Positions 25,486 to 33,675 of a DNA stretch of 64,000 nucleotides are shown piece by piece. Position numbers and translations under genes: made by a program. The stretch covers positions 434,001 through 498,000 of the forward strand of contig JACKAW010000002.1 of the NCBI GenBank assembly GCA_020634885.1, read 5' to 3'. The notes under the pieces were generated by a model. It was not told the origin of the DNA and ran no database searches. It was given only the letters and a program-made list of their open reading frames with translations. The stretch is from Anaerolineales bacterium. Lineage in GTDB: Bacteria; Chloroflexota; Anaerolineae; Anaerolineales; Villigracilaceae. The first letter of the stretch is position 1, and each line of letters begins with the position of its first letter.

Positions 25486-26562
25486 TCCGTTTAAAAACGA
25501 AAGTAGAAATTCACGGATCTGCCCTGCCGTCTGATCCCACCTGGGTTGACGCTGGTAGCGACTCCGCGCTGCGAGGCTCATCTCCAGAAGCAGATCGCGC
25601 CGCTCATTCAAAAGTTGAAGCTGGTCGGCGAGACCTTGAGCGTCTCCTGGCTGGATGAGAAACCCCGTGCGCCCGTGTTCGATGATCTCACTTGCTGCGC
25701 CAAGCGTGGTGCCAATGGCAGGCAAACCAAACCCCATCCCTTCGAGGTAGACGATGCCGAAGCCTTCATAACTGGAGGGTACAACCAAAATGTGTGCTTG
25801 CTTCAGTTTACTTGTGAGGGGGTGATTATTGAGTGCGCCGTGCAGAAGGACGGAAGAGGAAAGCTGCTTTTCCTCAATGAAGGTTTGGATGGCTTGGGCA
25901 TGGGCAGGGTCGGTGGTTAGAGAGCCGACGATATCCAAATGGAAAGTTGCAGGGGGTAAGAGCGTGAGCGCTTGTAAAAGGGTGAACAGCCCTTTGCGTT
26001 CGATCAGATTTCCGAGAAATAAAATATTGAATTCCGTCTTCCCTTCGGCGTTGCTCAGGGTAGGCTTGCTTCTTTTTATAATCTCTTCTTCCGAAACTGC
26101 CTCTCCAAACCGATCTGTGGGCGGAAATGCCACAACATCTGGCAAGCTGTTTCCGACGAGGTTGGTCACTACGCTTTTGGTTGTTTCCGAGTTGAAAATG
26201 AAACCGTCCACATTTTGCAGGTATTTTTTCTCCACCACGCGGTACAGGTTGTTTTGCCATTTTGGGCGCAGTTCGGAACAGCGCAGGTGATGGACGAGGC
26301 TGATGATGGGGTAGGGATGTGGTCGTCGGTTTGCGCGTATCAAAGACGGGTGGTTCAACTCGTCTTCAATGAGAATATCAAGATCAGAGGGGAGTTTGAA
26401 AGTGAAGTTATCGGTTAAATGTGCCGCGTAATTTCGCCACGGCAGCGAGATGATCTCTACCGTATCACCTTGCGCGCGGAGATAGTCTACCAACATGCGG
26501 TCATACATATACCCGCCGCTGAGTGTATCGAGCGAGCCGTAAATGAGGAAGCCCAGTTTCAT
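25483..26562 (-). CDS. Glycosyltransferase family 4
   Basis: 359 residues, GT-B fold. FNILFLGNLIERKGLFTLLQ opens the nucleotide-binding domain; HILVVPSSYEGFGIVYLEGM holds the E-x7-E motif. The N-terminal domain starts MKLGFLIYGSLDTLSGGYMYDRML. The donor is probably a nucleotide sugar; the acceptor is unknown. An insert-like stretch KPTLSNAEGK (about residues 167-176) derives from a short dispersed DNA repeat. It follows the QueD-like gene after a 79-nt low-complexity gap. Confidence 0.85.
   Translation of the reverse strand: MKLGFLIYGSLDTLSGGYMYDRMLVDYLRAQGDTVEIISLPWRNYAAHLTDNFTFKLPSDLDILIEDELNHPSLIRANRRPHPYPIISLVHHLRCSELRPKWQNNLYRVVEKKYLQNVDGFIFNSETTKSVVTNLVGNSLPDVVAFPPTDRFGEAVSEEEIIKRSKPTLSNAEGKTEFNILFLGNLIERKGLFTLLQALTLLPPATFHLDIVGSLTTDPAHAQAIQTFIEEKQLSSSVLLHGALNNHPLTSKLKQAHILVVPSSYEGFGIVYLEGMGFGLPAIGTTLGAASEIIEHGRTGFLIQPGDAQGLADQLQLLNERRDLLLEMSLAARSRYQRQPRWDQTAGQIREFLLSFLNG
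26041..26064. repeat. CCCTTCGgcgttGCTCAGGG repeat within the GT4 gene
   Basis: CCCTTCGGCGTTGCTCAGGG plus TAGG resembles the widespread CCCTTCGAC...GCTCAGGG bacterial repeat. It is read in frame as PTLSNAEG, close to the LSEVEG peptides that this repeat leaves in other proteins. Confidence 0.6.
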
Positions 26563-26570
26563 GGTGTATT

Positions 26571-26640
26571 AGTTGTGTAGTTACATAGTTACGTAGTTGT
26601 GTATCTAAACTATCTAGCTTCCAAACTACCAAACGACCAA
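26571..26640. repeat. Low-complexity AGTTGTGTAGTTAC tract
   Basis: Degenerate heptamer-like units TAGTTGTG, TAGTTACA, TAGTTACG, TAGTTGTG are followed by AACTACCAAACGACCAAACTA on the same strand. It fills the gap between the QueD-like and GT4 genes. Confidence 0.55.
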
Positions 26641-26641
26641 A

Positions 26642-27019
26642 CTATCGCACTACCTGAAATGCCGCCCAGGCGTTGGCATGTTCCCACAGCACAACTTTCA
26701 AGCCGGTGATGTTGCCTGCCTTGATCCGTTCGTTCAAGGTGGAGGCTAGGATGCGGGCAAAATGTTCAATGGATGGGTTTAACCCGTTGAATTCGGGTTT
26801 GTCGTTCAGCATTTGCTCCTTGTAATACCCAACCACATCATCAAGGTGTTTTTCCACATCCACAATATCCACCAAGTAACCGTGTTGGTCAAGTTCTTTT
26901 CCTTCAAGGACAAGCTCAAGGATATAGTGATGCGAGTTGGGGTGGTTTTCCGGTCCCCAATCACCGCCGATCAAAAAGTGACGTGCAATAAATTCTCTTC
27001 GTACGCCGAGTGAGTACAT
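26642..27019 (-). CDS. 6-pyruvoyl-tetrahydropterin synthase/QueD-family protein
   Basis: 125 residues. Zn ligands are seen as ARHF (first His) and NSHHYILELVLEG; IDVEKHLDDVV and PSIEHFARILASTLNERI match the fold, and VVLWEHANAWAAF holds the conserved Glu. The catalytic Cys that QueD and PTPS enzymes carry before the His pair is absent: the loop reads GDWGPENHPNSHHY. So the usual dihydroneopterin-triphosphate chemistry may be altered. It sits between a GT4 gene and a K+/H+ antiporter gene. Confidence 0.8.
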   Translation of the reverse strand: MYSLGVRREFIARHFLIGGDWGPENHPNSHHYILELVLEGKELDQHGYLVDIVDVEKHLDDVVGYYKEQMLNDKPEFNGLNPSIEHFARILASTLNERIKAGNITGLKVVLWEHANAWAAFQVVR

Positions 27020-27027
27020 AAAAACTC

Positions 27028-28494
27028 CTATTGAGGAATGTATGGTTCTTTCAATTGTTTATCAACCATATTAAATGTTTCCCGGTCTGCCAGAACGATC
27101 AGAGTATCACCAGCTTGCAGGACGAAACCGCCGCTCGGCATGAGAAATTCATTCTCGCGCGCGATCAAAATGACAAGGAATGCCTGCGGCAGCCCCAATT
27201 CTACGATGGATTTTCCCTCCGCCATGGATTCGGCTTCAATAATGATCTCTTTCAGTTCGTTCTTGAATCCGCTGACGGGGTTGTACTCAATCGGGAAGGC
27301 AGGCTTGGCGGGCAGGGTTTCATCCACACCGAGCCATTTGGCAATCATGGGAATGGTTGTTCCTTGCAGCATGGCAGACATTAGAACGACAAAGAAGACA
27401 ATATTGAAGATTTCATCCGCTTGTGAAAGCCCTGCCAGCAATGGGTATGTCGCCAGGATGATGGGGACTGCCCCACGTAAGCCGACCCATGAAATGAAGA
27501 CCTTTTCTTTGAACGAAAATGATGTCGGCAGGAGGGTGAGGAAGATGCTGATCGGGCGGGCAAGAAAGACCAGAGAGGCGGCAACCAGCAGTCCGGTTGA
27601 GATGATCGGCAGAATCCGTGAAGGGAAGACTAATAATCCCAGGGTCAGGAACATGGTGATCTGCATCAGCCAGGCGATCCCGTCATGAAAGCGCATTAAA
27701 CTGCGCCGATGCAGGAAGTCGTAATGCCCGGCTACGATGCCAACCAGGTACACGGCAAGGAAGCCGTTTCCGTAGAGGATGCTGGTAAGGCTGTATGCAA
27801 GAAATACGATCGAAAGACTGAGCACAGGATACAACCCTTCGAACCCGAGTTGCACACGGTTGGCAAGGAATACCAACAACCTGCCGAAAAGATACCCGCT
27901 CAAAATGCCTACAAGAATTTGTAAAACTAATGTGCCGAGCAGGGTTGTCACCTGAGTGGCAGGATGGGTGATCAATTGGATCAACCCGACTGTTAGAAAA
28001 ACTGCCATGGGGTCATTGCTGCCCGATTCAAATTCCAACAGCGGGAGAAGTTTTCCTTTTAATCCCAAGCCTTTGGACCGCAAAATTGAGAATACGGCAG
28101 CCGCGTCGGTGGAAGAAACGATTGCGCCTAACAGCAGCCCTTGCAGTGGTGTGAATCCAAGCAGGTATTGGGCTGTTATGCCAACGATCATGGCGGTGGT
28201 GAACACTCCCAATGTGGATAAAGCAATGCCATGTTTTACGATCAGGCGCACGTCTTTCCATTGCGTGTCTAGCCCGCCTGCGAATAAGATCAGGTTTAGG
28301 GCGATCACGCCGATGTTTTGCGTTAATTGCGGGTCGTCAAAATAAATTCCCCCCAGACCATCGGAGCCTGCCAACATGCCAATGGCAAGAAAAAGAATGA
28401 GAGCGGGCACTCCAGACCGGTCAGATATTTTGCTCATTAAGACACTCACGAGCAGCAAACCAGCGCCGATGATGAGCATCCATTCCAGCGTCAT
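27028..28494 (-). CDS. K+(Na+)/H+ antiporter, CPA1/NhaP2-like
   Basis: 488 residues. Twelve to thirteen helices (about 1-390) form the Na+/H+ exchanger domain, with ALILFLAIGMLAGSDGLGG, GAIVSSTDAAAVFSILRSKG (the Asp pair region) and ISWVGLRGAVPIILATYPLL. A soluble C-terminal TrkA-C/RCK_C domain (about 405-485) reads GKSIVELGLPQAFLVILIA. This layout is NhaP2/CvrA, which expels K+ or Na+ in exchange for protons. The start overlaps the ComB-like gene stop by 4 nt. Confidence 0.88.
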   Translation of the reverse strand: MTLEWMLIIGAGLLLVSVLMSKISDRSGVPALILFLAIGMLAGSDGLGGIYFDDPQLTQNIGVIALNLILFAGGLDTQWKDVRLIVKHGIALSTLGVFTTAMIVGITAQYLLGFTPLQGLLLGAIVSSTDAAAVFSILRSKGLGLKGKLLPLLEFESGSNDPMAVFLTVGLIQLITHPATQVTTLLGTLVLQILVGILSGYLFGRLLVFLANRVQLGFEGLYPVLSLSIVFLAYSLTSILYGNGFLAVYLVGIVAGHYDFLHRRSLMRFHDGIAWLMQITMFLTLGLLVFPSRILPIISTGLLVAASLVFLARPISIFLTLLPTSFSFKEKVFISWVGLRGAVPIILATYPLLAGLSQADEIFNIVFFVVLMSAMLQGTTIPMIAKWLGVDETLPAKPAFPIEYNPVSGFKNELKEIIIEAESMAEGKSIVELGLPQAFLVILIARENEFLMPSGGFVLQAGDTLIVLADRETFNMVDKQLKEPYIPQ

Positions 28495-29168
28495 GGCGAA
28501 CCTTTGGGGCGCATTATCAACTGCCCATTTTCCCGCACAATCGGCATGGAAAAGTTGAAAGCATCAATGCGGGAGCAATAGTCGAGATCGGCATACGGAA
28601 ATTGCGGATGGTCTTCCATGTGTTGACGTGCATCGCGTGATGATTTAACCCGTTGGATGAAGTGCGGCGCCTCCACTATCTGGCCTGTGAACTGTTTCTC
28701 CAAATATTCAGCGCAGGCTACATCCTCATCATTCCCCATCCCACCCGTGATGACAAAGCTCACTTCACCGGGTTTCAATTTCAAAACATGGGCTATTGTC
28801 GCCTGTGCCACCACAAAGCTGACAGCAAACATTACATCCACCTTTACCGCGCGGACAGCGCCCTGCGTCCCTGCGCCGGTGCGTTGGATAAGGGTCATAC
28901 CGGTCAGGTCATGTTCGAGGATGCGGGTGGGGGAGTTGCCGAAATCAAAGCCTTCGGGCGGGAGTCCACCTACTTCGCCCATGGCTTTTGCGTTTGGAAT
29001 TTTCGCTTTCAGGTCTAATGCTTCTTGAATTCCGCTCACCAGCCGAATCTCTTTTGCGTTGCGCGAGAAGGCATACGCCGCGGTGGAGAAAGCGCGCAAC
29101 ACGTCAATGACAAGGACAACCCCTGTAGCTTCATGACAATCTTCAAGAGTGTAGCGATGAAATTTCAT
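28491..29168 (-). CDS. ComB-like 2-phosphosulfolactate phosphatase family protein
   Basis: 225 residues from the ATG at 29168, immediately after the dehydrogenase stop; the reading frame stays open further upstream but only over that gene. VVLVIDVLRAFSTAAYAFS, GEVGGLPPEGFDFGNSP, LIQRTGAGTQGAV and ITGGMGNDEDVACAEYL are the conserved ComB blocks. ComB cleaves phosphate from 2-phosphosulfolactate in coenzyme M synthesis, but many bacteria without coenzyme M carry this family, so the true substrate here is unknown. Confidence 0.82.
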   Translation of the reverse strand: MKFHRYTLEDCHEATGVVLVIDVLRAFSTAAYAFSRNAKEIRLVSGIQEALDLKAKIPNAKAMGEVGGLPPEGFDFGNSPTRILEHDLTGMTLIQRTGAGTQGAVRAVKVDVMFAVSFVVAQATIAHVLKLKPGEVSFVITGGMGNDEDVACAEYLEKQFTGQIVEAPHFIQRVKSSRDARQHMEDHPQFPYADLDYCSRIDAFNFSMPIVRENGQLIMRPKGSP

Positions 29169-29169
29169 T

Positions 29170-30156
29170 CTAGTATTTAAATAGAACCTGTATCGCCTCG
29201 TGCGGATTTTCATCCAGCAATCGATAGGCTTCTGCCGCATCTTCCAGCGAAAAACGATGGGTGATCCACTTCTGCGGTTGGATGCGTTCCAATGCCTGCC
29301 ACGCCACATCGAAACGACGAGACTTGTCCCAACGTCCACTCAGTTCTGGTGAAATGGTGCTGACCTGTGATGAAATCAGTTTGATGCGCGAGCGGTGGAA
29401 CGAACCGCCTAGATCAATTTCTGCCCGCTTCTGCCCATACCACGAACCGATGACGACCCGTCCGCTGAAGGCGGTGTGTTCAATGGCATCGTTCAAAGCG
29501 GAGGGTGAACCAGTCAGTTCAAAGACTAGATCAAAGGCTAAATTTCCAAGCTCGTTGGGCGGGAGATTTTCAACTTCGCACTTTTTACTTTCCATTTTCA
29601 AAGCGCTTCTCCTTGCCTCAATTGCATCTACAACCGCCAACTTCTCAAGTGGAAATTCACAAAGCAGTGAAGCCGTAAGCAAACCCACCACACCCTGCCC
29701 CAGAACCATTACCCGTTCACCCAAAATCGGCGCACCATCTTGCACAAGGTTGACGGCTGTTTCCATGTTGGGGAGGAAACAGGCGTTTTCAGGCGCAAGT
29801 GAGTTGGGAATGGAAATTAATGATGAAGGATGCGTAATGAAGGATGACGTGTGCGGTTGAAAAGAAAAAACAGTTTTCCCAAGCCAAGACTTGTCTACCT
29901 GGTTACCGGTCTCCTTTACTTTCCCCACACAAGCATACCCATACGCCAGCGGATATTTCAACTTGTTGCTGACCGTATCATGAACATCCTGCAACTGTGG
30001 GAACTGACCACGGTAAACCAGCATTTCCGTTCCGGCGCTGATGGCAGAGCACATTGTTTCCACCAGCACTTCATCGGGGTTCAAGGCGGGTAAATCAACT
30101 TCGCAGATTTCCACCTTGCGGGGTGAAGTGAAGAATACAGTTGTAGCAGTGGTCAT
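29170..30156 (-). CDS. Zinc-type medium-chain dehydrogenase (MDR)
   Basis: 328 residues. GroES-like N-terminal half with EVLVETMCSAISAGTEMLVY; Rossmann half with RVMVLGQGVVGLLTASLLC. The catalytic and structural Zn Cys clusters of classical alcohol dehydrogenases are not evident, which fits the BchC-like or zinc-binding-dehydrogenase subgroup. It reaches its ATG with a TAAACT box 6 nt upstream. It starts the minus-strand run that continues through ComB-like, antiporter, QueD-like, GT4 and transporters, so a shared pathway is possible but unproven. Confidence 0.82.
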   Translation of the reverse strand: MTTATTVFFTSPRKVEICEVDLPALNPDEVLVETMCSAISAGTEMLVYRGQFPQLQDVHDTVSNKLKYPLAYGYACVGKVKETGNQVDKSWLGKTVFSFQPHTSSFITHPSSLISIPNSLAPENACFLPNMETAVNLVQDGAPILGERVMVLGQGVVGLLTASLLCEFPLEKLAVVDAIEARRSALKMESKKCEVENLPPNELGNLAFDLVFELTGSPSALNDAIEHTAFSGRVVIGSWYGQKRAEIDLGGSFHRSRIKLISSQVSTISPELSGRWDKSRRFDVAWQALERIQPQKWITHRFSLEDAAEAYRLLDENPHEAIQVLFKY

Positions 30157-30162
30157 GCGGCG

Positions 30163-30168
30163 AGTTTA
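30163..30168 (-). promoter_or_regulatory. -10 box of a leaderless-type promoter (MDR gene)
   Basis: TAAACT lies 6-7 nt before the ATG at 30156 on the minus strand, directly after the PilZ terminator. Confidence 0.45.
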
Positions 30169-30172
30169 ACAC

Positions 30173-30201
30173 AAAAAAATGACAGCCTATTCAGGCTGTC
30201 A
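30173..30201 (-). terminator. PilZ gene terminator
   Basis: TGACAGCCT-gaat-AGGCTGTCA followed by TTTTTTTG on the minus strand, 6 nt after the PilZ stop. Confidence 0.85.
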
Positions 30202-30206
30202 TCAGG

Positions 30207-30605
30207 TCACTTCACTACCGGTCCGCGCTGTGGGTAGATGGGCACATCCCGCCGAAATTGATAGTTTTGGATGATGGTCTCGATCAATTTTTTATGTTCA
30301 TCTTTTACTTCTTTAAATTCAAAGCCAATATTAAAATACTGCGGGCTTAGGTCTTGCTGGCACCAGACCACCCGTGCGGTCATACTCATTCGCACCACTT
30401 TAATATCGGGCAATTCCGGCATTTCGATTGCCAGGGTAATGTCAGTATCCGGCTTCATCGCCTTTTCGCTGATGATCATTGCGCCCGAAACGGTCAAATC
30501 ACCCAGATACCCCAGCAGATTGCCGCCGTACAGGTCAAAAACCTGCGTGTAAGCCACCAGAGTTTTTCGCTCTTGTTTTCGTCTTTCGTCTGTTTTCTTG
30601 TTCAT
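30207..30605 (-). CDS. PilZ-domain protein
   Basis: 132 residues. The N-terminal RRKQERK segment supplies the Arg pair of the RxxxR motif and DLTVSGAMII the (D/N)xSxxG motif of c-di-GMP-binding PilZ domains. It is a stand-alone PilZ, probably an adaptor that reports c-di-GMP. It diverges from the PIG-L gene and has its own terminator. Confidence 0.85.
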   Translation of the reverse strand: MNKKTDERRKQERKTLVAYTQVFDLYGGNLLGYLGDLTVSGAMIISEKAMKPDTDITLAIEMPELPDIKVVRMSMTARVVWCQQDLSPQYFNIGFEFKEVKDEHKKLIETIIQNYQFRRDVPIYPQRGPVVK

Positions 30606-30658
30606 GATTGCCTCAAGTGTAAATTAAGGCAGCAAAAAAACACATTACTATTTTATGG

Positions 30659-30664
30659 TAAAAA
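30659..30664 (+). promoter_or_regulatory. -10 box of a leaderless-type promoter (PIG-L gene)
   Basis: GG-TAAAAA lies 6 nt before the ATG at 30671, with no ribosome binding site. Confidence 0.45.
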
Positions 30665-30670
30665 TGACCC

Positions 30671-31393
30671 ATGCGTTGGATATATATTTCCCCCCATCTC
30701 GATGATGCCGCCCTCTCTGCCGGAGGTTGGTTGTACGATCAGGCACAAGCCGGAAATAAGGTTGAGATCTGGACGATCATGTGCGGAGTTCCGCCCACCA
30801 AAGACCTTTCGATGTTCGCGCAATACCTTCACTACCAATGGGGAAAAACCTCTGCCCGAGAGGTGGTTCGTGACCGCCGAGTGGAGGATAAGAACGCCGC
30901 CGCGATCCTCGGTGCAAAAACCCGCTACCTCGATTTTCTGGATTGCATCTATCGGCAGGATAAAGCAGGCGATTGGCTCTACTTTGAGATTTTTGTAGAC
31001 CCGCTCCCCAACGAATCAGATTTGCCCAACCAGATCGCCCAAACCATTTCCGCCCGCCTCAAACCTGACGATGAGCTGATCTGCCAATTGGGCATTGGCA
31101 AACACGTAGACCATGTCACTGTGCGCCGCGCCGCAGAGTTGCTGAACCGTCCGCTTCACTATGTGGCAGATATTCCCTACTATTTCAACACTCCCGAGCA
31201 CTTAAATCCGCTCACGGCTGGGATGAAGAAAAAGGTCGAACGGGTAAGCCGGGCAGGCATCCGGTCATGGAAAGAGGCGATCCTTGCGTACGAATCTCAA
31301 ATCTCCTCTCTATTTAAAAGTCCACGAGCAATGCGGGGGCAAATTAATCAATTTGTATCCGAATTTAACGGAATGCCTTTTTGGACAAAATAA
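30671..31393 (+). CDS. PIG-L/LmbE-family deacetylase
   Basis: 240 residues. YISPHLDDAALSAGGWL holds the HxDD Zn site and GIGKHVDHVTVRRAA the third His (HxxH-like) of the family. Members remove acetyl groups from GlcNAc conjugates (GPI anchors, mycothiol, bacillithiol, antibiotics). The substrate is not predictable here; the GT4 gene 4 kb away is not adjacent enough to infer a thiol pathway. Confidence 0.88.
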   Translation: MRWIYISPHLDDAALSAGGWLYDQAQAGNKVEIWTIMCGVPPTKDLSMFAQYLHYQWGKTSAREVVRDRRVEDKNAAAILGAKTRYLDFLDCIYRQDKAGDWLYFEIFVDPLPNESDLPNQIAQTISARLKPDDELICQLGIGKHVDHVTVRRAAELLNRPLHYVADIPYYFNTPEHLNPLTAGMKKKVERVSRAGIRSWKEAILAYESQISSLFKSPRAMRGQINQFVSEFNGMPFWTK

Positions 31394-31423
31394 GATCATC
31401 AAAACCGATCCTACTTTTGGGGC

Positions 31424-31452
31424 TTGAAACGGGCAAAAATTCATGATATAGT
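31424..31452 (+). promoter_or_regulatory. greA promoter
   Basis: TTGAAA (31424-31429), 17-bp spacer, TATAGT (31447-31452). The leader of about 80 nt holds small hairpins: TTTCCGG...CCGGAAA and TGCATC...GATGCA. Confidence 0.65.
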
Positions 31453-31539
31453 ATGCGCGCTTTCCGGGAAACCACCGGAAATTTTTAATCATTGCATCTC
31501 GGTAGGGGATGCAAAATTCATTTAGCAGGACAATATCTC

Positions 31540-32010
31540 ATGCCAACCAATTTCCTTACCAAAGAGGGTTTCCAAAAGCTTCAAGATGAGCTTGACCACT
31601 TGCGCACTGTAAAACGTGCCGAAGTTGCAGCACGTCTGCACGAAGCCATGGAAGGTGGTGAGTTGATCGAAAATGCCGAATACGAAGCCGCCAAGAACGA
31701 ACAGGCTTTTGTTGAAGGAAGAATTCAAGAATTAGATCACTTGCTGGCAACTGCCCAGATCATTGAAGATACAGGCAAGCCCAAAAAGAATGATGCCATT
31801 GCGGTTGGTGCGAAAGTGACAATCAAAGAAGGCAACTTTGAAGCTGAAACTTTTACCATTGTCGGTGCGGCGGAAGCCAACCCCCGTGAAGGTAAAATTT
31901 CAAATGAATCGCCGATCGGTAAAGCCATTCTTGGACATAAGCTCGGCGATACGGTTAAAGTAGAAACCCCCGGCGGTACTTATAACGTGAAGATCCTCAA
32001 GGTCGCCTAA
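31540..32010 (+). CDS. greA: Transcription elongation factor GreA
   Basis: 156 residues from ATG at 31540 after AGGA; the family start is MPTNFLTKEGFQKLQDEL. The N-terminal coiled coil (about 8-75) carries the tip residues in EYEAAKNEQAFVEGRI; the C-terminal FKBP-like domain ends VKVETPGGTYNVKILKV. It rescues backtracked RNA polymerase by stimulating transcript cleavage. greA followed by lysS is a common order in bacteria; here a terminator separates them. Confidence 0.95.
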   Translation: MPTNFLTKEGFQKLQDELDHLRTVKRAEVAARLHEAMEGGELIENAEYEAAKNEQAFVEGRIQELDHLLATAQIIEDTGKPKKNDAIAVGAKVTIKEGNFEAETFTIVGAAEANPREGKISNESPIGKAILGHKLGDTVKVETPGGTYNVKILKVA

Positions 32011-32029
32011 TTTTAGGACGCGCCTCGTT

Positions 32030-32066
32030 GCCCCGCGTCCACATTTTTGGATGCGGGGCTTTTTTA
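32030..32066 (+). terminator. greA terminator
   Basis: GCCCCGCGTCC-acattttt-GGATGCGGGGC followed by TTTTTT, between greA and lysS. Confidence 0.85.
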
Positions 32067-32120
32067 TTACCTCACCCCTAGCCCCTCTCCTAAAAGGAGA
32101 GCGGAACTGAAGGAAAGACC

Positions 32121-33632
32121 ATGGCAGAATACAACTCCCTTGAAAAAATCCGTTTGCAGAAAGTGGAAGAACTCCGCGCCGAAGGTGTAGAGCCGTACCC
32201 CACACGCGCCAAGCGTACCCACACCAGTGCGCAGGCAATTGCCGAATTTGAGAAGGATGAGACGGTTGAAGTGAAAGTCACACTCGCCGGACGCATCCGT
32301 TCGATGCGCCCCAAGGGAAAGTTGTGCTTTGCTCACATTGAAGATGGCGATGGCAAAATTCAGCTCTTTCTGCGCGTGAATGAAGTAGGGGAGGATCGCC
32401 TCGCCTTCTTCAACAAAATGTTTGACCTCGGTGACTTTGTCGAAGCGACAGGGACTATGATGCGCACCAAAGCTGGCGAGCCTTCGCTTCAGGTTTTGGA
32501 TTTCAACTTGCTTGCCAAATCCATTTCTCCTCTGCCCGCTGATAAAGATGTGACCCAGGAAGACGGCACGGTTGTCCGCTATGCTTCGTTGGATGACCCC
32601 GAACTGCGCGCTCGTCAGCGTTATGCTGATCTGGCTGTGAATCCCGAAGTGCGCGAAACCTTCCGTAAACGAGCCAAACTCGTCAAGGCTTTGCGAACCT
32701 TCCTCGATGACCATAACTTCCTCGAAGTGGAAACGCCCATCCTTCAGCCTTTGTATGGCGGCGCGGCGGCGCGTCCATTCACCACGCATCACAACGAGCT
32801 TGACCAAGATATGTATCTGCGTATCTCTTTCGAGTTGTACCTCAAACGATTGCTCGTCGGCAATATGGAACGTGTCTATGAAATCGGGCGCGACTTCCGC
32901 AATGAAGGTGTGTCCTTCAAGCACAACCCCGAATTTACGCAGTTGGAATTCTACTGGGCATACGCGGACTATTTGCAGGTGATGGAACTGACCGAGCAAA
33001 TGGTCGCCTACGCTGCCGAGCAGGTGACCGGCTCCACCAAGGTCACATTCGGTGAGCATGAATTGGAATTCAAGCCACCGTGGAAGCGCGTGGAAATGCG
33101 CGAAGGGATTCTCGAAACCAGCGGCATTGACATTGCCGAGCACAAAACGGCTGAGGCGTTGCTCAAAGCGATTAAGGAGAAACTGCCCAAGGCGATGCCT
33201 GATCCGAAGTCCACTCGCGGCAAGTTGATCGAGTTCCTTGTCAGCGAATATCTCGAGCCGACGCTCATCCAGCCGACGTTTCTTTATAACTACCCGCGCG
33301 ATATTTCGCCGTTGGCAAAGTCCATGCCCGGTGACCCGCTCACGGTAGAGCGTTTCGAAGGTTACGTGGCGGGCTTTGAATTATGCAACGCCTTCACCGA
33401 GTTGAACGATCCGCTTGATCAGGAACAGCGCTTCCTCGAAATGGGACGTGACTACGCCGACGGCGATGAAGAAAAACAGCCGCTTGATGAAGATTATCTG
33501 CGAGCCATGCGTTACGGTATGCCCCCCAACGGCGGCTTCGGCATGGGCGTGGATCGCCTGACGATGGTGTTGACGAATAAACACTCCATTCGTGAAGTGC
33601 TTTTGTTCCCAGCGCTGCGAAAAGAAGAATAG
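32121..33632 (+). CDS. lysS: Lysyl-tRNA synthetase, class II
   Basis: 503 residues, full length. N-terminal OB-fold anticodon domain (about 60-165) with VKVTLAGRIRSMRPKGKLCF; class II core with motif 2 VYEIGRDFRNEGVSFKHNPEF and motif 3 GFGMGVDRLTMVLT. It charges tRNA-Lys. GGAAAG precedes the ATG. A terminator follows the stop. Confidence 0.96.
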   Translation: MAEYNSLEKIRLQKVEELRAEGVEPYPTRAKRTHTSAQAIAEFEKDETVEVKVTLAGRIRSMRPKGKLCFAHIEDGDGKIQLFLRVNEVGEDRLAFFNKMFDLGDFVEATGTMMRTKAGEPSLQVLDFNLLAKSISPLPADKDVTQEDGTVVRYASLDDPELRARQRYADLAVNPEVRETFRKRAKLVKALRTFLDDHNFLEVETPILQPLYGGAAARPFTTHHNELDQDMYLRISFELYLKRLLVGNMERVYEIGRDFRNEGVSFKHNPEFTQLEFYWAYADYLQVMELTEQMVAYAAEQVTGSTKVTFGEHELEFKPPWKRVEMREGILETSGIDIAEHKTAEALLKAIKEKLPKAMPDPKSTRGKLIEFLVSEYLEPTLIQPTFLYNYPRDISPLAKSMPGDPLTVERFEGYVAGFELCNAFTELNDPLDQEQRFLEMGRDYADGDEEKQPLDEDYLRAMRYGMPPNGGFGMGVDRLTMVLTNKHSIREVLLFPALRKEE

Positions 33633-33639
33633 GTATTTG

Positions 33640-33671
33640 AGGCGGACATAACGTCTGCCTCGTTTTTTTTA
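33640..33671 (+). terminator. lysS terminator
   Basis: GAGGCGGAC-ataac-GTCTGCCTC followed by eight T residues. Confidence 0.9.
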
Positions 33672-33675
33672 TTTA

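Noticed and set aside
29805..29860. CTTCATC-type repeat inside the MDR dehydrogenase gene, reading THPSSLISIPNS
   Set aside because: The DNA resembles the low-complexity units at 60112-60150, but the residues line up without a gap with what I know of related dehydrogenases, so an insertion is not supported.
25483..31393. Bacillithiol-type pathway (GT4 plus PIG-L deacetylase)
   Set aside because: The two genes are on opposite strands 4 kb apart, the GT4 does not read as BshA, and no BshC-like gene is present.
32067..33143. Long open frame opposite lysS
   Set aside because: It mirrors the codon pattern of lysS; no start signal and no recognisable domain.
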